A stretch of 64,000 nt of DNA, taken from NCBI RefSeq assembly GCF_021869535.1, contig NW_026262690.1, forward strand, positions 14,409,001 to 14,473,000. Direction: 5' to 3'. The position numbers were made by a program, and so were the translations under genes. Of this stretch, positions 1-11,142 are shown piece by piece. The notes under the pieces are model-generated. The model saw only the letters and a list, made by a program, of their open reading frames with translations, did no database searches and was not told where the DNA came from. Positions within the stretch are counted from its first letter, which is position 1. Each line of letters begins with the position of its first letter. The stretch is from Mytilus californianus (Eukaryota > Mollusca > Bivalvia > Mytilida > Mytilidae).

Positions 1-94
1 GAGGCTTCTCTGTAATCAAGATGTGGCACCCTGAGGGAAATTGTTTATTTCAAATCAATTTAAAAAAATATTGTTTTATATTTATTTCAGGACA

Positions 95-1644
95 ATGGCT
101 ACCTTTTCAATTACTATTTATATGGCTTTGATATGCTTAGCATTCACAGCAGGCGAGATGATAGAAACAGCTAGAGTTAACACTCCGTCTGGTCCTATAA
201 ATGGACTCAAGACACAAAATAAACATACCGGAATGAACCTTCATGAATTCCGCGGAATTCGATTTGGTAAACCACCTGTCGGACCGTTGAGGTTCAAAAA
301 GCCAGAACCAGTCGACAAATGGACAGATACTCTGGATGCAATAGAATTTGGACCAGGATGCACCCAGACAGTATCCGAATATACACCAGACTTTGCACCT
401 CGTAAAATGTCGGAAGACTGTTTATTCTTAAATGTTTATGTTCCGGGGAGTCTGGATGAAAACAGGAAATTATCCGTTATGGTGTGGATATATGGTGGAG
501 GTTTCATGGCAGGTTTTTCCAGCCAGTATGACGGAGGATGGATAGCTACACAAGGCAATGTTATAGTCGTAACAATTAATTATAGGGTAGATATACTAGG
601 ATTTTTTACTCTGGACCATCCAGCTGCATTTGGAAACTACGGTCTATGGGATCAAAAACTAGCACTCCAATGGGTACACGACAATATTGCGTCATTTGGA
701 GGTAACCCCGATTCTGTTACATTATTTGGAGAATCTGCTGGTGGGTGGAGTGTGTCTCTCCAGTCCCTAATACCGTCAAATCAAGGACTATTCCACAGAA
801 TTATAGCACAAAGTGGTGTTGCTAATAGATTGAGTATTATGACGAAGAAGCAAATTAATGATAGAACCATTGAACTGGCAAAAAAGACAGCATGTCCGAT
901 CAATGATATGTTTAAATTTGTAAACTGTCTTCGAGATAAAGATTACAGTGAACTATTGAAAGCCACTAATTATGAGAGTTCTGTGTCCCAAGACAAAATA
1001 GATATGTATCAACCACCATATGCTGCCGTGGTAGACGGGGAGTTGTTCCACGATCATCCAATTAGAAGTTTAGATGATAGATCATCAGAGGTTGCAAACT
1101 TTTTCAAATCTCTAGAGTTCATCACTGGATATACATCAAATGAAGGACTTGTTCTAAATTTTATAATATTCCCGAAAATGCAGGAAATCTATGATTTTAA
1201 TGTAACTGAGGGAATTCCAGCTAGGTTTATTTGTGAGGGAATGATCGCTCCTTATGTTGAACAATTTTACCAAAATGATACTGGTGTAAAGCAAAAGATG
1301 TGTTCCTTTTACACAACAAAAAATTCCAAAGATGAACAAAGCATGAGAGCAAATGATTTACTGGGCGATATCATATTCAATTATCCCGCAATGGAGATGC
1401 TCAACTATCACACACATCTAGGGGGCAAGTCTTACCAATACTTGTTTTCCAAGGAAAAACACATAGAATGGGGGTTTGCTGAGTTACCTCAATGGACAAA
1501 GGGTTCTGGTCATGGTGAAGACCTACAGTTTATGTTTGATATGCACACCGTCATGCCGTCTCTAAACGAGACTCAGTTCACTCCGGAAGAAAAGGATTTA
1601 TCTGATAAGATTATTCAGTATTGGACGTCATTTGCAAGAACCGG
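95..1644 (+). CDS. Carboxylesterase coding exon 1
   Basis: This exon encodes the signal peptide and all three catalytic residues. It is preceded by a pyrimidine-rich acceptor at 80-90 and ends at GG|GTAAGT (donor 1645-1650), phase 2. Reading past the donor gives an immediate in-frame TAA at 1646-1648. Confidence 0.92.
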
Positions 1645-4600
1645 GTAAGTGTTGCATCATTCAACTTTTGTTTTTTTACATTGATTTACTATTGAAGAAA
1701 TAGATACATGCATATTGAGCTGAGCTAGACTGTATGTTTGAAAGCTGAATCAGCCTGACTATATATAGGAAAGCTGAACTAGCCAGACTGAATGTAAGAC
1801 AGCTGATCTAGCCAGACTGTAGGTAAGAAAGCTGAACTAGCAAGACTGTATGTTTGAAAGCTGAACTAGCCAGACTGTATGTAAGAACGCTGAACTAGCC
1901 AGACTGTATATAAGAAAGCTGACCAAGTCAGACTATATGTAAGAACGCTGAACTAGCCAGCCTATATGTAAGAATGCTGAACTAGCAAGACTGTATGTAA
2001 AAAAGCTGAACTAGCCAGACTATATGTAAGAATGCTGAACTAGCAAGACTATATGTAAGAACGCTGAACTAGCCAGGCTGTATGTAAGAACGCTGAACTA
2101 GGCAGACTGTATCTAAGAACGGCTGAACTAGCCAGACTGTATGTTAGAAAGTTGAACTAGCCAGACTGTATGTTAAAAAGCTGAACGATTCAGACTGTAT
2201 CTGTATGTAAGAACGCTGAACAAGCCAGACTGTATGTAATAACGCTGAACTAGCCAGACTGTATGTTAGAAAACTGAATTATATAGGAAAGCTGAACTAG
2301 CCAGACTGAATGTAAAAAAGCTGATCTAACCAGACTGTAGGTAAGAAAGCTGAATTAGCCAGACTGAATGTTAGAAAGCTGAACTAGCCAGACTGTATCT
2401 TAGAAAGTTGAACTAGCCAGATTATATGTAAGAACTCTGAACTAGCCAGACTGTATGTTAGAAAACTGAATTAGCCAGACTGAATGTAAGAAAGCTGAAC
2501 TAGCCAGACTGTATGTTAGAAAACTGAATTAGCCAGACTGAATGTTAGAAAGCTGAACTAGCCAGACTGTATGTTAAAAAGCTAGACTAGTCAGACTGTA
2601 TGCAAGAAAGGTGAACAAGCCAGACTGAATGTAAAAAGGATGAACTAGCCACTCTGTATGTTAGAAAGCTGAACTAGCCACTCTGTACATGTTAGAAAGC
2701 TGAACTGGTAAGACTGTATGTAAGAAAGCTGAACTGGCAAGACTGTATATTATAAAGCTGAACTAACCAAAATAAGCAGACTATGTTAGAAAGCTGACCT
2801 AGCCAGACTGTATGTAAGAAAGCTGAACTAGCCTGAATGTATGTTAGAAAGCTGAACTAACCAAAATAGCCGGACTGTATGTTACAAAGCTGAACAAGTC
2901 AGACTGTATGTAAGAAAGATGAAATAGCCAGACTATATGTAAGAAAGCTGAAATAGCCAGACTGTATGTTAGACGGCTGAACTAGCCAGGATGTATGTAA
3001 GAAAGCTGAACAAGTCAGACTGTATGTAAGAAAGCTGAAATAGCCAGACTATATGTAAGAAAGCTGAACTAGCCAGGCTGTATGAAAGAAATGTGAACTA
3101 GCCAGGATATATGTAAGAAATAAAATTATCATAACCTCATTGTTTATAAAATACTTCGATTATCTAATAACTGTTACATTTGATTATAGTTGCACTTGTT
3201 CAGATTTATTCGTTGAAACACTCAAAATAAATTATGATGAAATCGTTGTTGGTATGCCCTATTTGCTGTACTCTATATATATTATTCTGATTATATAAAG
3301 ATTAGTTTTGGCTTAAAAGAAAAAAAAACAATCTTTTAAAAAGATAATCTCTAGAAAAGAAAGATTCTGTAAGCAAAACGCTATCCAAGAAGAGTTTCTT
3401 GAAACTATATTGTGAGTATTAATAGTGTGCAAAGAACAAAGGGACCAGGTGAGCTTTTCTCATCATTTGGCGTCCGTCTTCCGTCGTTATCGTCGTCGTT
3501 AACTTTTTACATTTTGAACTTCTTCTAGAGAACCACTGAATGGAATGAAACCAAACATGGCATGATTGTTCCTTATGAGGTGCTGACCAAGTGTTGTTTC
3601 TTTGTAGCCGATCCATCATCCAAGATGGCCGCCAGCAGGGGACTTCGTTTAACATTGGACCCTATGGACAAAACATACAAATGTCTTCTTTTAGAGAACC
3701 ACTAAATGGACTGAAACAAACCATGGCATGAAATTTCCTTATGAGGTGTTGACCAAGTGTTGTTACTTTGAAGCCGATCAGTCATACAAGATGGCCGCCG
3801 GAGAGGGACTTAGTTTAACATAGGACCCTATGGGAAATACATGCAAATTTCTTCTTTAAGAAAACCAATAAATGGAATGAAATAAAACATAGCACGAATG
3901 TTCCCTATGAGGTGCTGACCAAGTGTTGTAACTTTGTAGGTGATCAATCATCCAAGATGGCCGCCAGCGGGGGACTTAGTTTAACATAGGACCCTATGGA
4001 CAATACATACAAATGTCTTCTTTTAGAGAACCACTGAAAGGAATGAAACCAAACATGGCATGAATGTTCATTATGAGGTGCTGACCAAGTGTTGCTACTT
4101 TGAAGCCGATCCATCATCCAAGATGGCCGCCAGAGAGGGACTTAGTTTAACATAGGACCCTATGGGAAATACATACAAAAGTCTTCTTTTATAGAACCAC
4201 TGAATGGAATGAAATAAAACATGGCATGTATGTTCCTTATGAGGTGCTGACCAAGTGTTGTAACTTTGTAGGTGAGCAATCATCCAAGATGGCTGCCAGT
4301 GGGTGACTTCTTTTAACATAGGACCCTATGGACAATACATACAAATGTCTTCTTATAGAGAACCACTGAATGGAATGAAACCAAACATGGCATGAATGTT
4401 TCTAATGAGGTGCTGACCAAGTGTTGTTACTTTGTTGCCAGGCAATCATCCAAGATGGCTACCAGAGGGGAACTTAGTTTAACAAAGGACCCTAAGTGAA
4501 ATACATACAAAAGTCTTCTTTTGAAGAACCACTGAATGGAATGAAACCAAACATGGCATGAATGTTCCTTATGAGGTACTGACCAAGTGTTGTTACTTTG

Positions 4601-7600
4601 TAGCAAATCCATCAACCAAGATGGCTGCCAGCGGGGGATTTAGTTTAACCAAGGACCCTATGGGAAATATATATAAATGTCTTCTTCTAGAAAACCGCTA
4701 AATGGATTGAAACCAAACATGGTATGAATGTTTCTTTAGAGGTGCTGACCAAGTGCTGTTACTTTGTAGCTGATTTGTCATCCAAGATGGCTGCCAGCAG
4801 GGGGATTAAGTTTAAAATAGGACACTTATGGGAAATACATACAAATGTTTTCTTCTAGAGAACCACTGAATATAATGAAACCAAACATGGCATGAATGTT
4901 CCTAATGAGGTGCTGACTAAGTGTTGTTACTTTGTAGCCGAACCATCCTCCAAGATGGCAGCCAGCAAGGGACTTAGTTTAACACAAGACCCTATGTGAA
5001 ATACATACCCCCAAGATTTTTTATTTAATAACGGGGCCAATATTAAACCAAATTTGGTCTCAATCATTATTCAATTCAATTCAATATTTATTCGAAAGAG
5101 CACAATAGAGCCGTGATCCGAATACAGACAATAATATTAAAAACAACATATAAATGAAATATAGATGCATGTAACAGCAAGTCATAAGTAAATTCTATGG
5201 ATACCATAACATTCTAAGTATTAGGGTATCCGTTATGATTTCCAAAACCAAAGTAGAATCAGGTGAGCGACACAGGCTCTTGAGAACCTCTAGGAATGAC
5301 ATCGTCATAAAATTTGTCACTAAGAAATTTCTTTGAGTCGAGCTCTTTTACTATTAAACAAGTAATATACATACTTCCAAAAAAAATTATCTGAAGTTAA
5401 TCCAACGGGTCTGCTTATATAAATGTATTTGAAATGAGAAATATTTATTACCTAGATGTTTGGTGTCATATTTACTTTCAATTTTAGAATGCTTATTAAT
5501 TTTATGTGACATTATTATTGATAAAAATGTCTAAGGTTTAATTAATTCGTTCATTCATACCAGGGCTGTAAATTGCCTGTCTTGTAAGGGGAGGCAGTAG
5601 GGATATGCCGAGCGGAGCGATGCGAAAATTTTTTTTTTACCCATTTTAAGCAGAAAATGATATTTTTTCGGGCCTTTTCCCTGTATGCAATGTACCTCCT
5701 CAGAATTCACCACTTGTTAAATTTTTGTTATATTTCAATAAATAAACGCCTGGAATATATTGAAAATAGTTATAAACCAGAGTTAGATTACGTGTGCCGG
5801 TAAAGTAAGATTTTTTACGCTTCATCCTGCTTTATGACTCTTCACAAGCTATTTTTACTTAGTTTTAGGGAAACAATTTGCGACCTTAAAATGAAAGGCC
5901 CCCTAAACTTGAGCCTTTTTTTGTGGTTTATCATGCTTTTTTGGCTGTCCCAATCGAGCTATTTTGACTTCGTTTCAGAGACAATTTTCAAACCTTAAAA
6001 TGAAAATGCATAATTAATAACTCATAACTTTTAATTATCAAATTCAAATTATTATAACGTAACACTTTTTGTTTACACTGACAATTTTATTCGGTTAGGC
6101 TTTGTCAATTGCTAAGGCGATTTTTCTGTGCCCTGATGATTCCCATCTCTTTAGCACTACTATGCATTCAATATTGCCAACATTGTCAATTCTATGTGTA
6201 GCATAGCCAGACCACGTAATCTGCTTTCTGTCATTGTTGACCTGTTCCATGTTTTAAGGCGCCGTAGCGCAGAAAACGATCTCTCACAACTGCAGGACCC
6301 AACTGGCAAGGCTAACAGAAGCAAAAGTATTTGTTTTATATTTGGGTAGAAGTTCGTGCGTTTGATTGCTGGCTCTATTGTACATTTTGACCCAATCTCA
6401 TTAATAGACGTAAAAGTAACAACCAGTGCTATTAAAATAATGCTTGATTTTAACAATTTTTTCTTTTCAGTATTTTTTTCTTCATTTTTTCTTTTTTTTG
6501 TCAGTCCGCAATAGGCGGCAACTGCCTACATGCCTCTATGTAATTTACGGCCCTAAACACGTCTGCAATATATCTATAAAACTTACTATAAACTGAAAAT
6601 AAAGAGCAGATGTACGTGCATTGGAAAAAAAAATGAAAAATGAACACCTTAAAACAATGCAACATACAGTTTTATATGAAATCATGTAATTAGATTTAAA
6701 ACTTTTCAACTCATCCCCCCTTTACTTAATTGAAAGTTGGTTCCTTTACATTCAGCGACGGATGTCGAACATATAACTGGTTAAATGGAGCCATGAGGAG
6801 AATCTGGAATTATAATTGATTAAATGAAGCCATGAGAAAAATCTGGAACATATAACTGAATAAATGAAGGCATGGGAAAAACCTGGAACTTATAACTGAA
6901 TAAATATAACCATGGGGGAAATCTGGAACATTTAACTAAATAAATGAAGCCCTGGGAAAAATCTTGACCATATAAATGAATAAAAGAAGACACGGGAATA
7001 AACTGGAACATATAACTGAATAAAAGAAGCCATGGGAATAAACTAGAACATATAACTGAATAAAAGAAGCCATGGGACAAACGTCAAAGATAAAGCTTAT
7101 AACATAATAAATCAAAATCACCAAGACTTGTAACAAGACTAGTATTTTAACTTGGGTGAAGTAAATGTTAATTGTAACAAAATTAGCAGCATGTCTTTTA
7201 GAGTTCTTTATAACCAATTTCTGATTATGGGAATCGGCAAGTGTACGTTGAGCAAGTGAGAGGTTAAGCTAGCTATAAAACCAGGTTTAATTCACCATTT
7301 GTGTCGAGCCTGTAGGGATAGTGATCCGGCGGCGGCGTTAACTAACTACTTAAAAGCTTTATATTAGAAGGCAGGAGACCTGGATGCTTCTTACTTGGTA
7401 TATAGAAGCCTTATGTTATGAAGTTTCCGTCCGTCATATGACCATTGTCCTTGACCTCATTTTCATGGTCTAGTGACTACTTGAAAAAAAAGTTAACATT
7501 TTTTGTAATGTTAATTTCTCTCTTATTATGAGTAATAGGATAACTATATTTAGTATGTGCGTACCTTGCCTGTCAGACAGACCTCGAACTCATTTCATGG

Positions 7601-8816
7601 ATCAGTGAACAAGGTCAAGTTTTCGTGGTCAAGTCCATGTCTCAGATACTATAAGCAATAGGTCTACTATATTTGGTATATGGAATGATTATAAGGTGTA
7701 CATGTCCAACTGGCAGGTAGCATCTGACCTTGGCCTCATTTTCATGGTTCAGTGGTTATAATTGTTTAGTTTTTGTATTTTTGTCTGTTTTTCTTAAACT
7801 ATAAGCAATAGGTCAACTATATTTGGTGTATGGAATGATTGTAAGGTGCATATGTCTGTCTTGCAGGTATCATCTGACCTTGACCTCATATTCAGTTCAT
7901 TGGTCAATGTTTAGTTTTCATGGTTAAGTTTGTTTCTTAGATACTATAATCAATAGGTCAACTATATTTGGTGTTTGGAATGATTGTAAGGTTTATTTGT
8001 CTGTCTTGCAGGTATCATCTGACCTTGACCTCATTTTCATGGTTCAATGGTCAATATTTAGTTTTCATGGTTAAGTTTATATCTGAAATACTGTAAACAA
8101 TATGTCAACTATATTTAATGCATGGATTGATTGTAAGGTGTACATGTCTGTCTGTCATGTATCATCTGACCTTGACCTCATTTTCATGATTCATTGGTCA
8201 AAGTTAAGTTTTCATGGTTAAGTTTGTTTCTTAGAAACTATAAGCAATAGGTCAACTATATTTAGTGTATGGAATGATTGTAAGGTGTACATGTATTTTC
8301 GGTTTGGTTTATCTGACCATGACCTCATTTTCTTGGATCATGTTGAGTTTATGTGATACTTGTAGTAAAGCTTTATATTTAGGACTATCAACATAAAATC
8401 AATGGTCAGTAAAGCAGGCGAGACATTTCAGCGTGTGCACTCTTGTCTACATAAGGAAATGTTTGTACCAAGTCAGGAATATGACAGTTGTTTTCATTCG
8501 TTTGATGTGTTTCAGCTTTCGATTTTGCCATTTGATAAGGGACTTTCCGTTTTGAATTTTCATTGGAGTTTGGTATTTTTGTTATTTTACTTTTTTTTTA
8601 CATTCATATATGTTTTTTTTTAGGGAACCGTTTGGTGGTGAGGGAGCAGTTCCATGGAAACCGTTTGACCTAACATCAAGATATTATCTAGATCTCGACA
8701 CTCCAATAGCACTGCGCAGTAATCTAAATCCCAAAATGATAGAATTCTGGTCCAAGGAATTACCACAAATAGGACTAGACCCTCTAGAGCAAATCATAGA
8801 ACATGACGAATTGTAA
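95..8816 (+). CDS. Carboxylesterase/cholinesterase-like, ER-retained (two coding exons)
   Basis: An alpha/beta-hydrolase of the carboxylesterase B family, which hydrolyses carboxylic esters. Coding exons 95-1644 and 8624-8816 join in frame (1743 nt, 580 aa). The start chosen is the ATG four bases after a good acceptor (AG at 89-90); an ATG at 41 lies in the presumed intron. Residues 1-20 form a signal peptide. Visible motifs are the oxyanion-hole WIYGGGF, the nucleophile elbow GESAGG (Ser214), GYTSNEG (Glu350) and SGHGED (His473), so the triad is complete. Cysteine pairs around PGCTQ/EDCLFLN and TACP/NCLRD are present. The protein ends in HDEL, an ER-retrieval signal, as in vertebrate ER carboxylesterases ending HIEL or HTEL. 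Length is normal. A 5' untranslated exon must lie left of the window. Natural substrate unknown; cholinesterase activity is not implied. Confidence 0.93.
1715..3115. repeat. 29-bp tandem array in carboxylesterase intron
   Basis: Roughly 48 diverged copies of a ~29-bp unit built on GCTGAACTAGCCAGACTGTA followed by TGTAAGAAA. The unit is not derived from the neighbouring exon. It starts about 70 bp after the donor of exon 1. Confidence 0.9.
3440..5010. repeat. ~166-bp satellite-like tandem array
   Basis: About nine to ten tandem copies of a ~166-bp unit. Recurrent blocks include GAGGTGCTGACCAAGTGTTG, TCCAAGATGGCCGCCAG and ACTTAGTTTAACATAGGACC. Short open frames on the - strand recur with the unit and are repeat shadows. 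Confidence 0.9.
5240..5320 (-). repeat. Fragment of the GAGGCTCTCAAGAGCCT repeat family
   Basis: Short reverse-orientation match to the left end of the dispersed element at 14741 (CAGGTGAGCGACACAGGCTC here; AGAGCCTGAATCGCTCACCT there). Truncated, no coding content. Confidence 0.5.
5561..6555 (-). mobile_element. hAT-type DNA transposon remnant
   Basis: The - strand at 6456-6160 encodes a peptide with LLLALPVGSCSCERSFSAL and a following RLRGLAMLHI segment. This is the hAT transposase C-terminal dimerisation domain. The element is bounded by imperfect terminal inverted repeats: CAGGGCTGTAAATT at 5561 and the inverse of (T)AGGGCCGTAAATT ending at 6555. CAGGG ends are typical of hAT elements. 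Only about 1 kb remains, the catalytic core is missing, and I see no convincing 8-bp target duplication. It is a dead copy inside the carboxylesterase intron. Confidence 0.8.
6160..6456 (-). pseudogene. hAT transposase C-terminal fragment
   Basis: A 98-codon open stretch holding the hAT dimerisation region (CSCERSFSALRRLK). The N-terminal BED finger and the DDE catalytic region are absent, so this is a transposase relic rather than a gene. Confidence 0.75.
6755..7090. repeat. 40-bp tandem array
   Basis: About eight copies of a 40-bp unit containing GGAACATATAACTGAATAAA and GAAGCCATGGGAAAAA. Open frames on the - strand across it are repeat shadows. Confidence 0.85.
7304..8445 (+). mobile_element. 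Dispersed ~1.2-kb element 'E', copy 1
   Basis: Starts TCGAGCCTG, then GGGATAGTGATCCGGCGGCG. It contains several diverged ~120-bp internal repeats (blocks such as TCTGACCTTGACCTCATTTT) and ends GCACTCTTG. Two further copies are at 11819-12742 (reverse) and 15628-16973. This copy lacks the short terminal hairpin seen in the other two. It is non-coding, so a non-autonomous element. Confidence 0.8.
8624..8816 (+). CDS. Carboxylesterase coding exon 2 (C-terminus, HDEL)
   Basis: The acceptor is a T-rich tract ending AG at 8622-8623. One base completes the split Gly codon, and 63 further residues follow with the family's closing features (aromatic-LxLD then FW). The exon ends in the tetrapeptide HDEL and TAA at 8814-8816. 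Confidence 0.9.
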
Positions 8817-9005
8817 ACACAGATTAAGTGTTGTATTTTTCATCAAAATTATTTGTTTTGGTGGATTTTTTTAATCATCTCTCTGAACTTGGTTAATCAG
8901 TCCAAATGAAATACATGTAAATATTCATGGGTGTGCGTGTATTCATATAACTATGTGTTTTACAACAAAATATGATTTAAAATTGAAATAAACTAACCAG
9001 CAATA
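8817..9005 (+). other. Carboxylesterase 3' UTR with poly(A) signal
   Basis: Non-coding AT-rich sequence follows the stop. A canonical AATAAA occurs at 8987-8992, about 170 nt downstream, and would end a short 3' UTR. The rest up to about 9600 shows no recognisable feature. Confidence 0.5.
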
Positions 9006-9619
9006 GCCCACGTCAACAACAAAAAGTAAATATTGAAAGTAGTGAAAGGTTTCTTTGCGATGAACAAATATATTCATGTTTGCTTGTTTGCTTGTTTTAC
9101 AATACCAGTGTACTCTTCAGGTCTGTGAGCCTATCATACGCCAGAGGGGTGTAGGTTTTTCTTGTGTACTTGTAAGTTATTTAATCTTTAAGTCTCCTTT
9201 TAAATTGTTTACATTCATTTTGTTTTAGATTACCTTTACATTGACCTTACCGTGAGCTGTAAATGGTAACTTTTTGTCCAGAGATATGAAACAAATACCA
9301 TTATACTATTTGAATGCCATGAAATGAAATAATATTTCGATTAATAACAGAATTCTGTTTTAGTAGTAGGTCGACTTTCGAAACTTCATGTGTCACATCA
9401 AGATTTTAAACATTGGTTGAAAATTGGCATGTAGAAATGAAGAAAGGTGATATATTTACAATTCAGGTTATACATGATTCTCTTGAAGTAAAACTTATGG
9501 TAACATATTTGAAAAGCTGAGAAAATTGAAAAAATTGGTTGAATATATAGGAAATAAAGGAATTGTTGGCGCGATCACTATCACCCAGTTGTCTTTATAT
9601 TGTATATCTTACTACATTA

Positions 9620-9780
9620 ATGTTTACCCGCCTCTAATACCATACTTTGTATTTTTGGCTTTAGTTCTGCCCGCCTCTTCCATACTTTGTATTATTTGTC
9701 TTTCTTTCTGCCCGTCTCTTCCATACTTTTTATAATTGTCTTTCGTTCTGCACGTCATTCTTTGTACCTTTGATATTGAA
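9620..9780. repeat. Short degenerate tandem repeat
   Basis: Three to four copies of a ~52-bp unit around CTGCCCGCCTCTTCCATACT and TTTGTATT. Open frames on either strand follow the repeat. Confidence 0.6.
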
Positions 9781-10604
9781 TGAAGGAATTGGTAGATGGC
9801 CTTCATTGCATATTTCTTTATTTTATATAAGAACTGTAAGAGTTGATTTGAACGTTACCGTCTTCTAGATACATGTATGCTTACTAAGTGATTATGAGCA
9901 GTTATGTTTAATACTTTTGAGTTGATATTTTATGTTTGATAATATTATTTGCTTAGAATGTTTTGTATTACTTTTTATAGATTTTAATTACTTTTGTATA
10001 GCATGTATTTTTTGTATAATTAAAGTTTTTTTCTTGTGTTGCAAATATTTCATAAATAGAAACACAAGACGCTCTAGTTTAACGATGACAGTATGCGTAT
10101 AAACTTGATGATGGATATAAGAAGGAAGATTCAGTTGAAGCGGATTAATTTCAGTTGTATATTAAGACGAGTCCGAATTATTTGGACAGAACATGTTGTA
10201 GAAATATCTGCAGGTATTGTAAAAAAGTTAAGTTAAGTTTTATTGGTTCTTTATACAAAGATCTACAAAGTGTGCTCTAATCAGCATAATGTTGAGAAAG
10301 TCACCATAACGTGTACACGTTCTTGTGAACTTACTTTGAAACGTGATACCCAGAAAAGGAATGCATGTGATGTGCAGATTTATTGCAAGGTTTTTTATTC
10401 CTGTAGGTAAAATTTTCCTAACGAATTCAACAATAAGTTTTCGATGAAAAACATTTCCACTGCGGAGTACTTCTTGTTTGAAACAATATGGTTCCAGACG
10501 AAGTAATACCTTTCCTATAGTATATCCAAAGACTCCTCTTATCGCAGTCGTGATTGTTTAAATTATATTTTTCTTGGCATAAGTTAGTAAGGGTGATCAG
10601 TGGC

Positions 10605-10800
10605 AGAACCAGGGTGCGTAGAGGGATTACGCCCTATTTTTGATCGCTGAAAAAAAATCGATCTCATATTTCTAACGATTTAAAAGATTTATTTGCATAA
10701 AATCCTCCACAAAAATCCGTTTTATGGAATTACGCCATCCCCACCCCACCCCCACCACATTTTAAAAATTCTAGATTCGCCCCCTTGGTGACTAATGAGC
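10605..10800. mobile_element. MITE-like element with GGCGGATCCAG-type ends
   Basis: Begins TCAGTGGCAGAACCAGGG and ends TCTAGATTCGCCCCCTTGG, which inverts to a similar terminus. Related termini recur at 27725, 44272 and 46235. It is about 190 bp and non-coding. Confidence 0.45.
10688..10693 (-). other. Candidate poly(A) signal of the transporter gene
   Basis: AATAAA on the - strand, about 290 nt after the transporter stop. Position is plausible but it falls inside a repeat. Confidence 0.3.
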
Positions 10801-10981
10801 ACAACCCCAGAGCTTAAGATTTTGCATAAGGTAATAATGAACAGCAAACATTGAAATCAAGGGAAATAACTATGTAATTATTGTAACCAAGGAAGAAACA
10901 ACTTTGTTATTATTATTTTTAGTATAAGATAAATTCGTATTAACATAAAACCGGTAAACATAATACTGATCGAAGAAACGT

Positions 10982-11142
10982 CTATAAGGGCTCAATTTCA
11001 ATCTCAGCAAGCTGTGTTTTTTTTGGTCCATTCAGTCTGAGATATATAACATCTATGACCAATAAAAAAGCCCCAAAGAAATTTGTAATTCCAAAGAAAA
11101 AGAATGTAGCGTTGTAACTTCCCGTCAGATCTCTCAATGCAC
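10982..11142 (-). CDS. Transporter exon 5 (helix 12, C-terminus)
   Basis: Acceptor TTTTCAG (AG 11144-11143). Encodes ALRDLTGSYNATFFFFGITN, then a last hydrophobic helix and a short acidic tail ending IEIEPL, with TAG at 10984-10982. Found by matching frame and phase to the donor at 12938. Confidence 0.9.

Noticed and set aside
41-94. Upstream ATG at 41 as the esterase start
   Set aside because: A strong acceptor at 80-90 puts it in an intron, and the ATG at 95 gives a clean signal peptide.
1715-3115. Third exon-derived array next to the esterase donor
   Set aside because: The 29-bp unit shows no identity to the end of exon 1 or its donor, although it contains TGTAAGA.
3419-4615. Open frames of 62-78 codons on the - strand
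   Set aside because: They recur with the ~166-bp satellite unit and have no protein features.
7304-8445. Helitron assignment for element E
   Set aside because: It starts with TC and has a hairpin, but the hairpin is at the wrong end and no CTRR terminus is visible; left unclassified.
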